DNA from: Lachnospiraceae bacterium
GTDB lineage: Bacteria; Bacillota; Clostridia; Lachnospirales; Lachnospiraceae
Direction: 5' to 3'
Length of the DNA: 60,167 bases
Assembly: GCA_028692395.1 (NCBI GenBank)
Contig: JAQUXP010000023.1
Location: forward strand, 1-60,167
Both the position numbers and the translations under genes were made by a program. Positions 44,363 through 53,021 of this stretch are shown piece by piece. Positions within the stretch are counted from its first letter, which is position 1. Every line of letters starts with the position of its first letter. A model generated the notes under the pieces. That model made no database searches, was not told the origin of the DNA, and was given only the letters and a program-made list of their open reading frames with translations.

Positions 44363-46477
44363 ATGAAAATATTAAAAAAGATCAACTGGAAGAAAGTCTG
44401 CAGGGTATGTAACACGATCTCAGTACCGCTGCAGGCCCTGGGCTGCTGTATCCTGTATTTCATCATTGAGGCAATTTCCAGACATTCAATTATGGAGGCC
44501 TGGACCTTTATGACAGGGAAGCCTATGGTATTCCTATACAATTCCCTGCTTTTGTTCACCAGCTCAGTGATTGTGTACCTGTTCAGGAGAAGGGCGCTGC
44601 TTCGGATCATAGTTGGAGCCTTCTGGCTGTTTCTTGGAATTGTAAATGGTGTAATTCTGGCAAGCCGTGTTACACCATTTACCGGACCGGATCTGAAGCT
44701 GTTAAGTGATGCTACGAAGATTATGAACAACTATCTCTCTCCGGTGACCCTGATTGCAGCTGTTGCAGGAATTGTGGTATTCGTTGGATTTTTGGTGTGG
44801 TTCGCCATCCGGGGACCAAAATTCCAGGGAAAGATCCGGTGGTATCTTAACATACCCGGGGTGATTCTGACGGTGGTCTGCTGCATCGGGGCCACTTATC
44901 TGGCACTGAATAATCGAATTCTGTCCAATTATTTTGGCAATATTGCATTTGCCTACCAGGATTACGGTTATCCCTACTGTCTGGGTGTCACCATCTTCGA
45001 CACGGGAATCTCTGAACCGAATGGGTATTCGAAAGAGCTGATTGATGAAATTAAGAAAAGTGAAGGGGAAGCTGTAAAGGAAGAGCCGGAGCAAAAGCCA
45101 AATATCATCTTTGTACAGCTGGAATCCTTCTTTGACCCGGAGCTTGTGAACTTTTTGAATATTTCAGAGGATCCCATCCCAAACTTTCGTCAGTTAATGA
45201 AGGATTACACCTCCGGCTATTATCGTGTGCCCGCCGTGGGTGCCGGAACAGCCAATACGGAGTTTGAATCCATCTCAGGTATGAGTCTGCGGTATTTTGG
45301 TGCGGGAGAGTATCCTTACAAAACCGTGCTCAAAGATGAAACCTGTGAGAGTGCCCCATTTGTGCTGAAGAATCTGGGATACTCCACCCATGCAATACAC
45401 AACAATGAAGCAAACTTCTATTCCAGAAAATCAGTTTATCCTATGCTGGGCTTCGACACATTTACATCGGAGGAATACATGCCGGATATCACGGATACTA
45501 CGGAAACCGGATGGGTCAAGGATCATATTCTGACCGATGAGATTGTAAAATGTCTGGATTCTTCCGAGAATCCCGATTATATCTATACGGTCTCGGTACA
45601 GGGACACGGAGATTATCCTACGGAGCCTGTGCTGGATAATCCGGCGATTACCGTCACTGGGGCGGAGGATAAAGAAAAGAACAACTATTCCTGGGAATAT
45701 TATGTGAATGAAATCCATGAGATGGATGAATTTGTCAAAGAACTGACCGATACCTTAAGTAAGTATCCGGAACCGGTGGTGCTGGTAATGTATGGCGATC
45801 ATCTGCCGACCATGGGACTTCAGACAGAGGATCTGGAAAACCGTTATCTGTTCCAGACAGAGTATGTCATGTGGGACAATATGGGACTGAAAAAGAAGGA
45901 TATCAATCTTTCTGCCTACCAGATGGCGGCGGAGGTTTTTGACCGTGTTGGTATCCATGAGGGAACCCTGATGACATATCATCAGACCAGGAAAAACACA
46001 AAGAATTATCAGGTGGATCTGGAGATGATTCAGTATGATCTGCTTTATGGCAATAAATATCTGTACGATGGAAAAAGCCTCTTTGAGAAGACGACTATGC
46101 AGCTGGGAGTGCTGCCAATTACCATCGATGAAGTGAAGAGGAACTCCCTGAATACAATTTCTGTTACCGGAGAGAATTTTACTGCCTCGAGCAAGGTGGA
46201 AATCAACGGAGAACTGATGGAGGATACGGTATATCTGAACAGCGGTGCTCTGCTCCTGCAAAACAGTGAGCTGAAGGATGGAGATACCATCAATATAGCC
46301 CAGCAGAGTAACTCTTCTACCAAGAAGGTACTGTCCCGCTCGGCAGGTATTGTGTACCATGAACCAGATATCTCAAGCTATGACACAACGCCGACACCGA
46401 CTCCAGGGACCACAGTGACAGATACACCGGAACCAACAGAGACACCGACACCGGAGACAGAAAAGAAGGCAGATTAA
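44363..46477 (+). CDS. LTA-synthase-family sulfatase-fold membrane protein
   Basis: 704 residues. About five membrane helices occupy residues ~13-180. The extracellular alkaline-phosphatase/sulfatase domain has IIFVQLESFFDPE (metal Glu), nucleophile Thr299 in GTANTEFESISGM, SVQGHGDYP and YGDHLPTMG. It should transfer glycerol-phosphate or a similar phospho-group at the cell surface. The extra C-terminal part (~560-675) looks like a beta-sandwich and ends in a Pro/Thr-rich tail TPTPTPGTTVTDTPE. A similar tail ends the zinc-ribbon/TPR protein at 48115. Confidence 0.88.
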   Translation: MKILKKINWKKVCRVCNTISVPLQALGCCILYFIIEAISRHSIMEAWTFMTGKPMVFLYNSLLLFTSSVIVYLFRRRALLRIIVGAFWLFLGIVNGVILASRVTPFTGPDLKLLSDATKIMNNYLSPVTLIAAVAGIVVFVGFLVWFAIRGPKFQGKIRWYLNIPGVILTVVCCIGATYLALNNRILSNYFGNIAFAYQDYGYPYCLGVTIFDTGISEPNGYSKELIDEIKKSEGEAVKEEPEQKPNIIFVQLESFFDPELVNFLNISEDPIPNFRQLMKDYTSGYYRVPAVGAGTANTEFESISGMSLRYFGAGEYPYKTVLKDETCESAPFVLKNLGYSTHAIHNNEANFYSRKSVYPMLGFDTFTSEEYMPDITDTTETGWVKDHILTDEIVKCLDSSENPDYIYTVSVQGHGDYPTEPVLDNPAITVTGAEDKEKNNYSWEYYVNEIHEMDEFVKELTDTLSKYPEPVVLVMYGDHLPTMGLQTEDLENRYLFQTEYVMWDNMGLKKKDINLSAYQMAAEVFDRVGIHEGTLMTYHQTRKNTKNYQVDLEMIQYDLLYGNKYLYDGKSLFEKTTMQLGVLPITIDEVKRNSLNTISVTGENFTASSKVEINGELMEDTVYLNSGALLLQNSELKDGDTINIAQQSNSSTKKVLSRSAGIVYHEPDISSYDTTPTPTPGTTVTDTPEPTETPTPETEKKAD

Positions 46478-46532
46478 GCTGGAATATGCAGGCTGAAGGT
46501 GGATGCTGTCAGGAAAAGTAAGAAAAAAACTG

Positions 46533-46561
46533 TGGACAGACCACGGCGAAAAAACTATACT
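46533..46561 (+). promoter_or_regulatory. promoter of the folC operon
   Basis: TGGACA (46533-46538), 17-bp spacer, TATACT (46556-46561). It precedes a hairpin-rich leader. Confidence 0.55.
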
Positions 46562-46585
46562 TAGGATGAGAGACAATTCAAAAGA

Positions 46586-46612
46586 ACTGTGCAGTCAATG
46601 CACAGTCCTGTG
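46586..46612. repeat. palindromic repeat, copy 1 (inverted)
   Basis: ACTGTGCAGTCAATGCACAGT forms a 7-bp hairpin and is flanked by CCTGTGTGAACAGTAA. On the complement it aligns with the repeat at 49732-49770, sharing AGGACTGTGCAT and ACTGCACAG. Confidence 0.55.
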
Positions 46613-46663
46613 TGAACAGTAACACAGTTACAGCAGTTTGTGAGAACTACGAGGGATAAAATC

Positions 46664-47962
46664 TTGAATTATAAAGAAGCAGTAGATTATATAGAAGAAA
46701 TACCAAAGTTTACCACCAAGCATCCGCCGGAGCATACCCGGGAGCTTTTGAATCGCATGGGGAATCCCCAGGAAGCCTTTCAGATTATCCATGTGGCAGG
46801 AACTAACGGAAAAGGAAGTGTCTGCGCCTATCTGCATTCTATGCTGCTGGCGGGCGGTTATACCTGTGGACTTTTTACGTCCCCCCATCTGATTCGAATC
46901 AATGAACGCTATATGATCGGAAGAGAACAGGTGGAGGATGCTTTGTTTCTTGAGGCATTTACCCGCACAAAGGAAGCTGTAGATGGTTATATGGCAGAGG
47001 GCAGTGAGCATCCCAGCTATTTTGAAATGCTTTTTCTTATGGGGATGTATATCTTTCAGAAAAGCCAGGTGGAATATGTGATTCTGGAAACCGGGCTTGG
47101 AGGAAGACTTGATGCTACCAATGTTGTGGAGCATCCACTGGCCTGTATTATTACTTCCATCAGCCGTGACCACACAGAGTATCTGGGAGATACCATAGCC
47201 CAGATTGCAGGAGAAAAAGCCGGGATTATCAAACCGGGAGTTCCGGTGATCTATGACGGAGAAGTGCAGGAAGCGGCAGAGGTGATTGGAAAACGTGCCA
47301 GAGAGCTCCATGCGCCTGCATATGCCCTGCAGCGTGAGATGTATACCATGCTGACCAACACCAGAGAAGGGATTGACTTTCAGTTCCGCTTCCAGGAGGA
47401 GAAACCGGTAACACTTTCGATTCCTTATATTGCAGCGTATCAGATGATGAATGCTTCCCTGGCCTACTTTACCATGCGCAGGCTGGAAGCAGTACATAAG
47501 ATTCCACGGGGGATACTGGCACAGGGAATCCGGGATACGGTGTGGCCCGGCAGGATGGAGACCGTGCTTCCAGGTGTTATCATCGATGGGGCTCACAACG
47601 AGGACGGTGTTGCAAGATTTGTTGAGACAGCGGCACACTTTGCCCGGGAAAATGAAATCACCATTCTCTTTTCCGCAGTTTGTGATAAGCGCTATCCGGA
47701 TATGATTCGGGAAATCGTGGAGGGAATCCATCCCGCACACGTAGTTGCAACACAGATCAACGGAAGCCGGATTGTACCGGCACAGGAGATTGCAGAGCTT
47801 TTTCAAAAAGCAGGTGGAGAAGATGTAAAAGCCGAGCCGGATGTCCAGGCGGCATTCGAGGAAGCTTACAGTAAAAAAGGAGACGGTATGCTGTTTTGCG
47901 TAGGCTCCTTGTATCTGGCAGGAGAACTTAAAGCATATATAGGGAGGCGCAGGACATGCTGA
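46664..47962 (+). CDS. folC: folylpolyglutamate synthase/dihydrofolate synthase
   Basis: 432 residues from a TTG at 46664, chosen because GAGGG (46651-46655) is 8 nt upstream and the protein then begins NYKEAVDYIEEI, the usual FolC start; a GTG at 46640 lacks a ribosome site. The P-loop is HVAGTNGKGSVCAYL, followed by LFTSPHLIRINERY and the Mur-ligase-like VIDGAHNEDG. It adds glutamates to folates. The stop overlaps the ATG of a 51-residue gene (ATGCTGA). Confidence 0.92.
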   Translation: MNYKEAVDYIEEIPKFTTKHPPEHTRELLNRMGNPQEAFQIIHVAGTNGKGSVCAYLHSMLLAGGYTCGLFTSPHLIRINERYMIGREQVEDALFLEAFTRTKEAVDGYMAEGSEHPSYFEMLFLMGMYIFQKSQVEYVILETGLGGRLDATNVVEHPLACIITSISRDHTEYLGDTIAQIAGEKAGIIKPGVPVIYDGEVQEAAEVIGKRARELHAPAYALQREMYTMLTNTREGIDFQFRFQEEKPVTLSIPYIAAYQMMNASLAYFTMRRLEAVHKIPRGILAQGIRDTVWPGRMETVLPGVIIDGAHNEDGVARFVETAAHFARENEITILFSAVCDKRYPDMIREIVEGIHPAHVVATQINGSRIVPAQEIAELFQKAGGEDVKAEPDVQAAFEEAYSKKGDGMLFCVGSLYLAGELKAYIGRRRTC

Positions 47963-48111
47963 ATTACGAAGAGGAACTGAAAAAATTCAAACCGCTGCTG
48001 GATGTGGACGAAGTTGAGAGCGCCATCTATGGCAGAGACTTGACCGATGTGATAGACATACTAAAAGAGATGCTGAAAACACAGAACCAAGATGGCAAAG
48101 GAGCAGAATAA
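47956..48111 (+). CDS. 51-residue acidic protein of unknown function
   Basis: Starts inside the folC stop region and ends 3 bp before the zinc-ribbon/TPR gene. The product begins MLNYEEELKKFKPLLDVDEV and contains DLTDVIDILKEML, an amphipathic helical protein without signal or membrane segment. The tight overlap on both sides and good codon use support a real gene. I do not recognise a family. Translational coupling with folC is likely. Confidence 0.7.
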   Translation: MLNYEEELKKFKPLLDVDEVESAIYGRDLTDVIDILKEMLKTQNQDGKGAE

Positions 48112-48114
48112 TAT

Positions 48115-49653
48115 ATGAACTGTATGAATTGCGGTGCTGTGGTCAAAGATGCGAAAATCTGTCCTAACTGTGGGTTCGATCTGGCAGTGCAGAAGCTTTC
48201 TTTCCAGCTTTCCAACCGTTATTATAATCAGGGACTTGACAAGGCACAGATTCGTGATCTGTCAGGGGCTATCGATATGCTGAGACGCAGCCTTAAGTTT
48301 AATAAGCTGAATATACCTGCCAGAAACCTTCTGGGATTAGTGTACTTTGAGACCGGTGAGGCGGTAGCAGCCTTAAGTGAATGGATCATCAGCAAGAATA
48401 TCATGCCGGAGAATAATCTGGCATCCATCTACATCCAGAAGCTTCAGTCGGAGCCGGCAAAGCTGGATATGATCAATCAGACGATCAAAAAGTTCAATAC
48501 AGCGTTAAAATGCTGCCGTGAGGATAATGAGGATGTAGCTGCGATTCAGCTGAAGAAGATTCTGACTCAGAATCCGAAGCTGATTAAGGGATATCATCTT
48601 CAGGCTCTGATCTATCTGAAGCGGGCACAGTATGAGAAAGCCAGGAAGATCTTAAAGAAGGCAGCACGGATTGATAAGACGAATTCAACCACACTGCGCT
48701 TCTTAAAGGAGATCGATGAGCAGACAGGAACAGTCACAAAGCTGGAGCCAAGAAAGTTTTTTGGCAGCAGAAATACGATGGATGATGAGGATACGATTCT
48801 GGAAAGTGAACGTACGATTCAGCCTATGACTTTTCGGGAGTCCTCGGTGATTGCCACTATGCTGAATATCTGTATTGGTCTGGTGATCGGAGGTCTGGCA
48901 GTAGGATTCCTGATTGTTCCCTCCATGCGGCAGAATGTCAGCAGGAGTGCGGATATGAAGGTTGCCGAGTACAGTAACACGATGGCAAGCCAGCAGACGC
49001 AGATTGCCCAGCAGCAGGCTCAGATTGAGGAGTCCAACAACACGGTAGCTTCAGCCCAGCAGCAGGTACAGGATGCGACCAGCAAGACAGAGGCTTATGA
49101 AAACCTGATGAAAGCATCAGCGGCCTATGCTTCCGGAGATCAGGCCACGGCTGCAAATCTGATTCAGGGAATTAACACAGAGATCCTTTCCGTGGATGCA
49201 AAGGCTGTCTACAACAATATGTACCAAAGTGTGCAAAGCACAATGTTTACCCAGCTTTCTACGACAGGAGTGGAAGCCTTTGACGATGAAAACTGGTCCT
49301 CGGCGATTGACAATCTGAAAAAAGCCAAGGCTATTAATGCAAATGATTACACGGTGCTCAATTATTTGGCACATGCCTACCGCTGCTCCGGTGACAGTAC
49401 CTCTGCGATTGCAGAGTTTCAGGAAATTATTGATAAATTTCCGAACACGAAGCGTGCAGAAAGTGCGGCAAACTTTATTACACAGCTTGGCGGAACAGCT
49501 GCTCCGGCCAAGACAGCCGCTACGCCTACACCTGGAACCACCGTGACTGCCACGAACCCGCCGGGAGACGACGGCACAGAGACACCGAAGGATGAAGATA
49601 CACAAGATACTGCAGGAGCGAATCCGGATGAGGATGATGCTTCAGAACAATAA
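48115..49653 (+). CDS. zinc-ribbon/TPR membrane protein
   Basis: 512 residues. A zinc ribbon C-X2-C...C-X2-C (CMNC, CPNC) occupies residues 3-22, TPR-like helices 40-205, and one membrane helix ~243-268 (NICIGLVIGGLAVGFLIV). A Gln/Ala coiled coil follows (QQTQIAQQQAQIEES), then a second TPR set (~365-460) outside the membrane and a Thr/Pro/Asp-rich tail TPTPGTTVTATNPPGDDGTE. The double TPR layout suggests a scaffold linking cytoplasmic and surface complexes. Function unknown. A strong terminator follows. Confidence 0.8.
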   Translation: MNCMNCGAVVKDAKICPNCGFDLAVQKLSFQLSNRYYNQGLDKAQIRDLSGAIDMLRRSLKFNKLNIPARNLLGLVYFETGEAVAALSEWIISKNIMPENNLASIYIQKLQSEPAKLDMINQTIKKFNTALKCCREDNEDVAAIQLKKILTQNPKLIKGYHLQALIYLKRAQYEKARKILKKAARIDKTNSTTLRFLKEIDEQTGTVTKLEPRKFFGSRNTMDDEDTILESERTIQPMTFRESSVIATMLNICIGLVIGGLAVGFLIVPSMRQNVSRSADMKVAEYSNTMASQQTQIAQQQAQIEESNNTVASAQQQVQDATSKTEAYENLMKASAAYASGDQATAANLIQGINTEILSVDAKAVYNNMYQSVQSTMFTQLSTTGVEAFDDENWSSAIDNLKKAKAINANDYTVLNYLAHAYRCSGDSTSAIAEFQEIIDKFPNTKRAESAANFITQLGGTAAPAKTAATPTPGTTVTATNPPGDDGTETPKDEDTQDTAGANPDEDDASEQ

Positions 49654-49670
49654 CCAAAGAGAAACCTCCA

Positions 49671-49709
49671 AAAAGGGGATACACACGATAAGTGTGTATC
49701 CCCTTTTTC
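49671..49709 (+). terminator. intrinsic terminator
   Basis: Arms 49671-49686 (AAAAGGGGATACACAC) and 49692-49707 (GTGTGTATCCCCTTTT) form a perfect 16-bp stem ending in a T run, closing the folC operon. Confidence 0.92.
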
Positions 49710-49731
49710 TGTCAGGCGAGAGAAAAAAATC

Positions 49732-49770
49732 TAACTGTTCAGCAGGACTGTGCATGTACTGCACAGACCG
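49732..49770. repeat. palindromic repeat, copy 2
   Basis: TAACTGTTCAGCAGGACTG begins the unit, and TGTGCATGTACTGCACA within it forms a hairpin. Parts recur at 18826-18849 (TAACTGTTCAGCAG then GACTGTGC), 46586-46612 and 55915-55925. It lies in the spoIIAA leader. Confidence 0.6.
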
Positions 49771-49790
49771 TAAGAAAGGGTGTGTACCGG

Positions 49791-50096
49791 ATGAAAGAGA
49801 TCTGTGAAAAGAGAGGAAATAAGCTGTATGTGACAGTTCCGATAGAGCTGGATCATGTAGAAGCCGATCAGCTTCGGCAGGAGGTGGAGCGGATGCTGGT
49901 GGATGCTGTGATTCGAGAGGTGATCTTTGATTTTCGAAATACAGTATTTATGGACAGCTCCGGAATTGGAATGCTGATGGGGAGGCAGCGCAGTATGCAG
50001 CAGATGGGAGGCTGTGTCAGGGTGATTCATGCCGGCGAACGGATTCAGCGGATACTGGAGCTGTCCGGTGTATATAAAGTAATAACCATCAACTGA
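49791..50096 (+). CDS. spoIIAA: anti-anti-sigma factor SpoIIAA
   Basis: 101 residues, STAS domain. The phosphorylated Ser lies in the conserved FMDSSGIGMLMGR (~residue 58). Unphosphorylated SpoIIAA frees sigma-F from SpoIIAB in the forespore. It is the first gene of the order spoIIAA-spoIIAB-sigF. I chose the ATG at 49791; GAAAGG is 12 nt upstream. Confidence 0.94.
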   Translation: MKEICEKRGNKLYVTVPIELDHVEADQLRQEVERMLVDAVIREVIFDFRNTVFMDSSGIGMLMGRQRSMQQMGGCVRVIHAGERIQRILELSGVYKVITIN

Positions 50097-50128
50097 AGAA
50101 CTTACAGAACAGGGGAGGTATAGAAACC

Positions 50129-50578
50129 ATGGAGAAGACAAACACGAATGAAATGATGATAGAATTTGACAGTTATACCTGTAATGAGGCGTTTGCAAGG
50201 GTGGCAGTAGCGGCCTTTTGTACCCAGCTGAATCCCACACTGGAAGAGGTTGCGGATCTGAAAACGGCGGTTTCTGAGGCGGTGACGAATGCGATTATCC
50301 ATGCCTACGATGAAAAAGTTGAAAAGATACGGATAATCTGTAAGATTGTTGCGCATGATATGTATATAACCGTAATCGACCATGGAAAGGGAATTCCGGA
50401 TGTGGACAAAGCGATGGAACCTTTGTATACAACCAAACCGCAGCTGGAGAGATCCGGGATGGGCTTCGCTTTTATGGAGGCCTTCATGGATGAGATTACG
50501 GTGGTGTCTGAACCCGGGAAAGGCACCCAGGTGCATATGAAAAAGCGGGTTGGTATTGGAACCAGCCCTTTTGTATAA
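50129..50578 (+). CDS. spoIIAB: anti-sigma-F factor/serine kinase SpoIIAB
   Basis: 149 residues, GHKL ATPase fold: N-box AVSEAVTNAIIHAYD, G1 VIDHGKGIPD, G2 SGMGFAFM. It binds sigma-F and phosphorylates SpoIIAA. GGGGAGG precedes the start, and sigF follows 12 bp later. Confidence 0.95.
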   Translation: MEKTNTNEMMIEFDSYTCNEAFARVAVAAFCTQLNPTLEEVADLKTAVSEAVTNAIIHAYDEKVEKIRIICKIVAHDMYITVIDHGKGIPDVDKAMEPLYTTKPQLERSGMGFAFMEAFMDEITVVSEPGKGTQVHMKKRVGIGTSPFV

Positions 50579-50590
50579 GGGAGGAGCACC

Positions 50591-51322
50591 ATGGACGATA
50601 CGCTTCTCCTGATTCAAAAAGCGCACGCCGGAGATAAAAAAGCAAGGGAAGAAGCGATCAGGAAGAATATGGGACTGGTGTACAGTATCGCAAGACGTTT
50701 TTATAACCGGGGTGTGGAGCAGGAGGATCTGATCCAGATTGGAAGTATCGGTCTGATGAAAGCCATCGACAAGTTTAATCTGGATTACGAGGTGTGCTTT
50801 TCCACCTATGCAGTTCCCATGATTTCCGGTGAAATGAAGCGTTTTCTGCGGGATGACGGCATGATTAAGGTAAGCCGCTCCTTGAAGGAGCTGGCTGCCC
50901 GTGCATATGCCTGCAGGGAAGTACTCCAGGCGAAAACAGCAGGGGAAGTAACCCTTGCTCAGATAGCCGTGGCACTGGAGGTAGAGCAGGAGGAGCTGGT
51001 TATGGCTATGGATGCCATCAGTGATATCGATTCCCTCCAAAAGACGGTTTACCAGCAGGATGACGGGCAGGAAATCTCTCTTGGAGAACGGTTATCCATA
51101 GAAGATAACGGGGAAGAACAGATACTGAATCGAATTCTGCTGCAGCAGTCCCTGGAAGGGCTGGAAAAGAGGGAACGGCAGTTTATCTATCTGCGGTACT
51201 TTTGCCAGAAGACCCAGCAGGAGATAGGAAGAGAGTTTGGTATCTCCCAGGTACAGGTTTCACGGCTGGAAAAGAAGATTCTCCAGCAGATGCGGATGAA
51301 GCTGGAGAGAAGACGAGAGTAG
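50591..51322 (+). CDS. sigF: RNA polymerase sigma-F factor
   Basis: 243 residues with regions 2 (QEDLIQIGSIGLMKAIDKFN.. and STYAVPMISGEMKRFLRDDG), 3 and 4 (GREFGISQVQVSRLEKKIL). It is the first compartment-specific sigma factor, acting in the forespore. GGAGG precedes the start. Confidence 0.95.
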   Translation: MDDTLLLIQKAHAGDKKAREEAIRKNMGLVYSIARRFYNRGVEQEDLIQIGSIGLMKAIDKFNLDYEVCFSTYAVPMISGEMKRFLRDDGMIKVSRSLKELAARAYACREVLQAKTAGEVTLAQIAVALEVEQEELVMAMDAISDIDSLQKTVYQQDDGQEISLGERLSIEDNGEEQILNRILLQQSLEGLEKRERQFIYLRYFCQKTQQEIGREFGISQVQVSRLEKKILQQMRMKLERRRE

Positions 51323-51375
51323 GAAAACCAAACAGAGAAGGGGATTGCAATAGAGACAGGAATAGAGGAAAAGTC

Positions 51376-51996
51376 ATGAGTGAGATACTGTATGTACAGA
51401 CAGACCATAATATGAAGGTGACGAAAGAAAAGGTGCTGCTTGGAGAGATCGCAAAGCTTTCCTGCGGGGACAGCGATGTGCTGGCAAGGAATCAGGTGCG
51501 GCCGGTGCTGACACTGCCCCAGGGAAAATACGGGCGTTATGTATGCTCGGCCTCTGAGCTGATCCAGAAAATCACCAGGGAAGAGGAACATGTGGATGTT
51601 ACCCACATCGGTGAACCCACATTCGTGATTACCTTTGAGGATCCCAAAGAGAAGAATCATATCTGGAGCTGGACAAAAACCATTGTGGTGGGAGCACTCA
51701 CCTTCGTTGGCACTGCATTTTCCATTATGACCTTTCATACGGATGTGGACGTACCCCGGCTCTTTGGAAATATCTATGAGATGGTGACCGGCTCCCAGGG
51801 AAGTGGATTTGGAATACTGGAGATCAGTTATTCCATAGGGATCGGAATCGGAGTAATCTTTTACTTTAATCATTTTGGAAAACGGAAGCTGACCCAGGAT
51901 CCGACTCCCATGGAAGTACAGATGCGTCTCTATGAGGATGACGTAGATACTACCATTATAGAAAAAGCAGATCGCAGTAATAAAGGAACACAGTAA
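51376..51996 (+). CDS. spoVAA: stage V sporulation protein AA
   Basis: 206 residues. A soluble N-terminal half (EKVLLGEIAKLSCGD.., VTHIGEPTFVITF) is followed by two membrane helices (~100-120 and ~150-172). SpoVA proteins form the channel for dipicolinic acid movement in spores. The position after sigF matches the sigF-spoVA order in many Clostridia. The ATG at 51376 has GAGG upstream. Confidence 0.9.
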   Translation: MSEILYVQTDHNMKVTKEKVLLGEIAKLSCGDSDVLARNQVRPVLTLPQGKYGRYVCSASELIQKITREEEHVDVTHIGEPTFVITFEDPKEKNHIWSWTKTIVVGALTFVGTAFSIMTFHTDVDVPRLFGNIYEMVTGSQGSGFGILEISYSIGIGIGVIFYFNHFGKRKLTQDPTPMEVQMRLYEDDVDTTIIEKADRSNKGTQ

Positions 51997-52029
51997 AAAA
52001 GTACGGTATAGGATAGAAAGGAGTACCGG

Positions 52030-52446
52030 ATGTGGCAGTGGATGATACTTAGTCTGATTGGAGGAACAGCGGGCTTTGTCATAGCCAGCGGAACGGTTGC
52101 ATTTGTAATCAGTCTTGGGATGATCCCCCGATTTGCAGGAATTACGAAAACCGCAGGAAGGGTACTGCTGTATGAAAACTGCTGTATTCTGGGAGCACTG
52201 GCAGGAACCGTCTGTACTCTTTGGAAGGTGAGTATTCCTCTTGGAAATATTCTGCTGCTGGTATATGGATTGCTGGCAGGAATCTTCCTGGGCGGGTGGA
52301 TTATCGCTTTGGGCGAAGTTGTGGATATCTATGCAATTCTCTTTCGAAGACTGGGACTTACCAGAGGCCTTGGGTATGTCATCTGTTGTATGGCGCTTGG
52401 GAAAACCCTGGGCTCCCTGCTATTCTTTTTTCGGGGAATTGGCTGA
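52030..52446 (+). CDS. spoVAB: stage V sporulation protein AB
   Basis: 138 residues, almost entirely hydrophobic with about four membrane helices (GFVIASGTVAFVISLGMIPR, NILLLVYGLLAGIFLGGWIIALGEV). Partner of SpoVAA in the spore inner membrane. GGAG precedes the start. Confidence 0.9.
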   Translation: MWQWMILSLIGGTAGFVIASGTVAFVISLGMIPRFAGITKTAGRVLLYENCCILGALAGTVCTLWKVSIPLGNILLLVYGLLAGIFLGGWIIALGEVVDIYAILFRRLGLTRGLGYVICCMALGKTLGSLLFFFRGIG

Positions 52447-52482
52447 TGCAGTAAAAAAATAAATGTACGAAGGAGCTTCAGG

Positions 52483-52950
52483 ATGGGAAGTATCAAAAAT
52501 GAAGAGACAAAGAAAGAATACGAAGCATATGTAAAACAGGTAACACCGAAAAATTCTCTGCCAATTGCCATGGTGAAAGCATTTGCGGTAGGGGGTTTTA
52601 TCTGTATGCTGGGAGAAGGAATCTTAAAGGAATGTGAGCGGATGGGACTGGATAAGGAAATGTCCGGTGCCTGGTGCTCTCTGATTCTTGTGGCGGCAAG
52701 CGCCCTGCTTACCGGACTGAACGTCTATCAGCGTCTGGTAGCATTTTCAGGTGCAGGGGCACTGGTGCCGATCACAGGCTTTGCCAATTCTGTGGCAGCA
52801 CCGGCCATAGAATATCAGAAAGAGGGACAGATTTTCGGAATCGGCAGTAAGATCTTTACGATTGCAGGACCGGTGATTCTATATGGAGTATTCACCAGCT
52901 GGGTACTGGGACTGATCTACTGGGTTGGAAAATATTTTCAGATGTGGTAA
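52483..52950 (+). CDS. spoVAC: stage V sporulation protein AC
   Basis: 155 residues with three or four membrane helices and the typical stretches GAGALVPITGFANSVAAPAIE and GQIFGIGSKIFTIAGPVI. In Bacillus, SpoVAC is a mechanosensitive channel component for dipicolinic acid. The usual next genes, spoVAD and spoVAE, do not follow; a protease gene does. Confidence 0.93.
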   Translation: MGSIKNEETKKEYEAYVKQVTPKNSLPIAMVKAFAVGGFICMLGEGILKECERMGLDKEMSGAWCSLILVAASALLTGLNVYQRLVAFSGAGALVPITGFANSVAAPAIEYQKEGQIFGIGSKIFTIAGPVILYGVFTSWVLGLIYWVGKYFQMW

Positions 52951-53021
52951 AGCAGGCGAAGAAAAACCTTTTGGAATAGCAGCCCCAGCGTTCCCATATA
53001 GTGATTAAAAAGAGGTTTTTT

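Noticed and set aside
46628-47806. Long antisense open frame opposite folC
   Set aside because: Shadow frame; the plus strand encodes clear FolC motifs.
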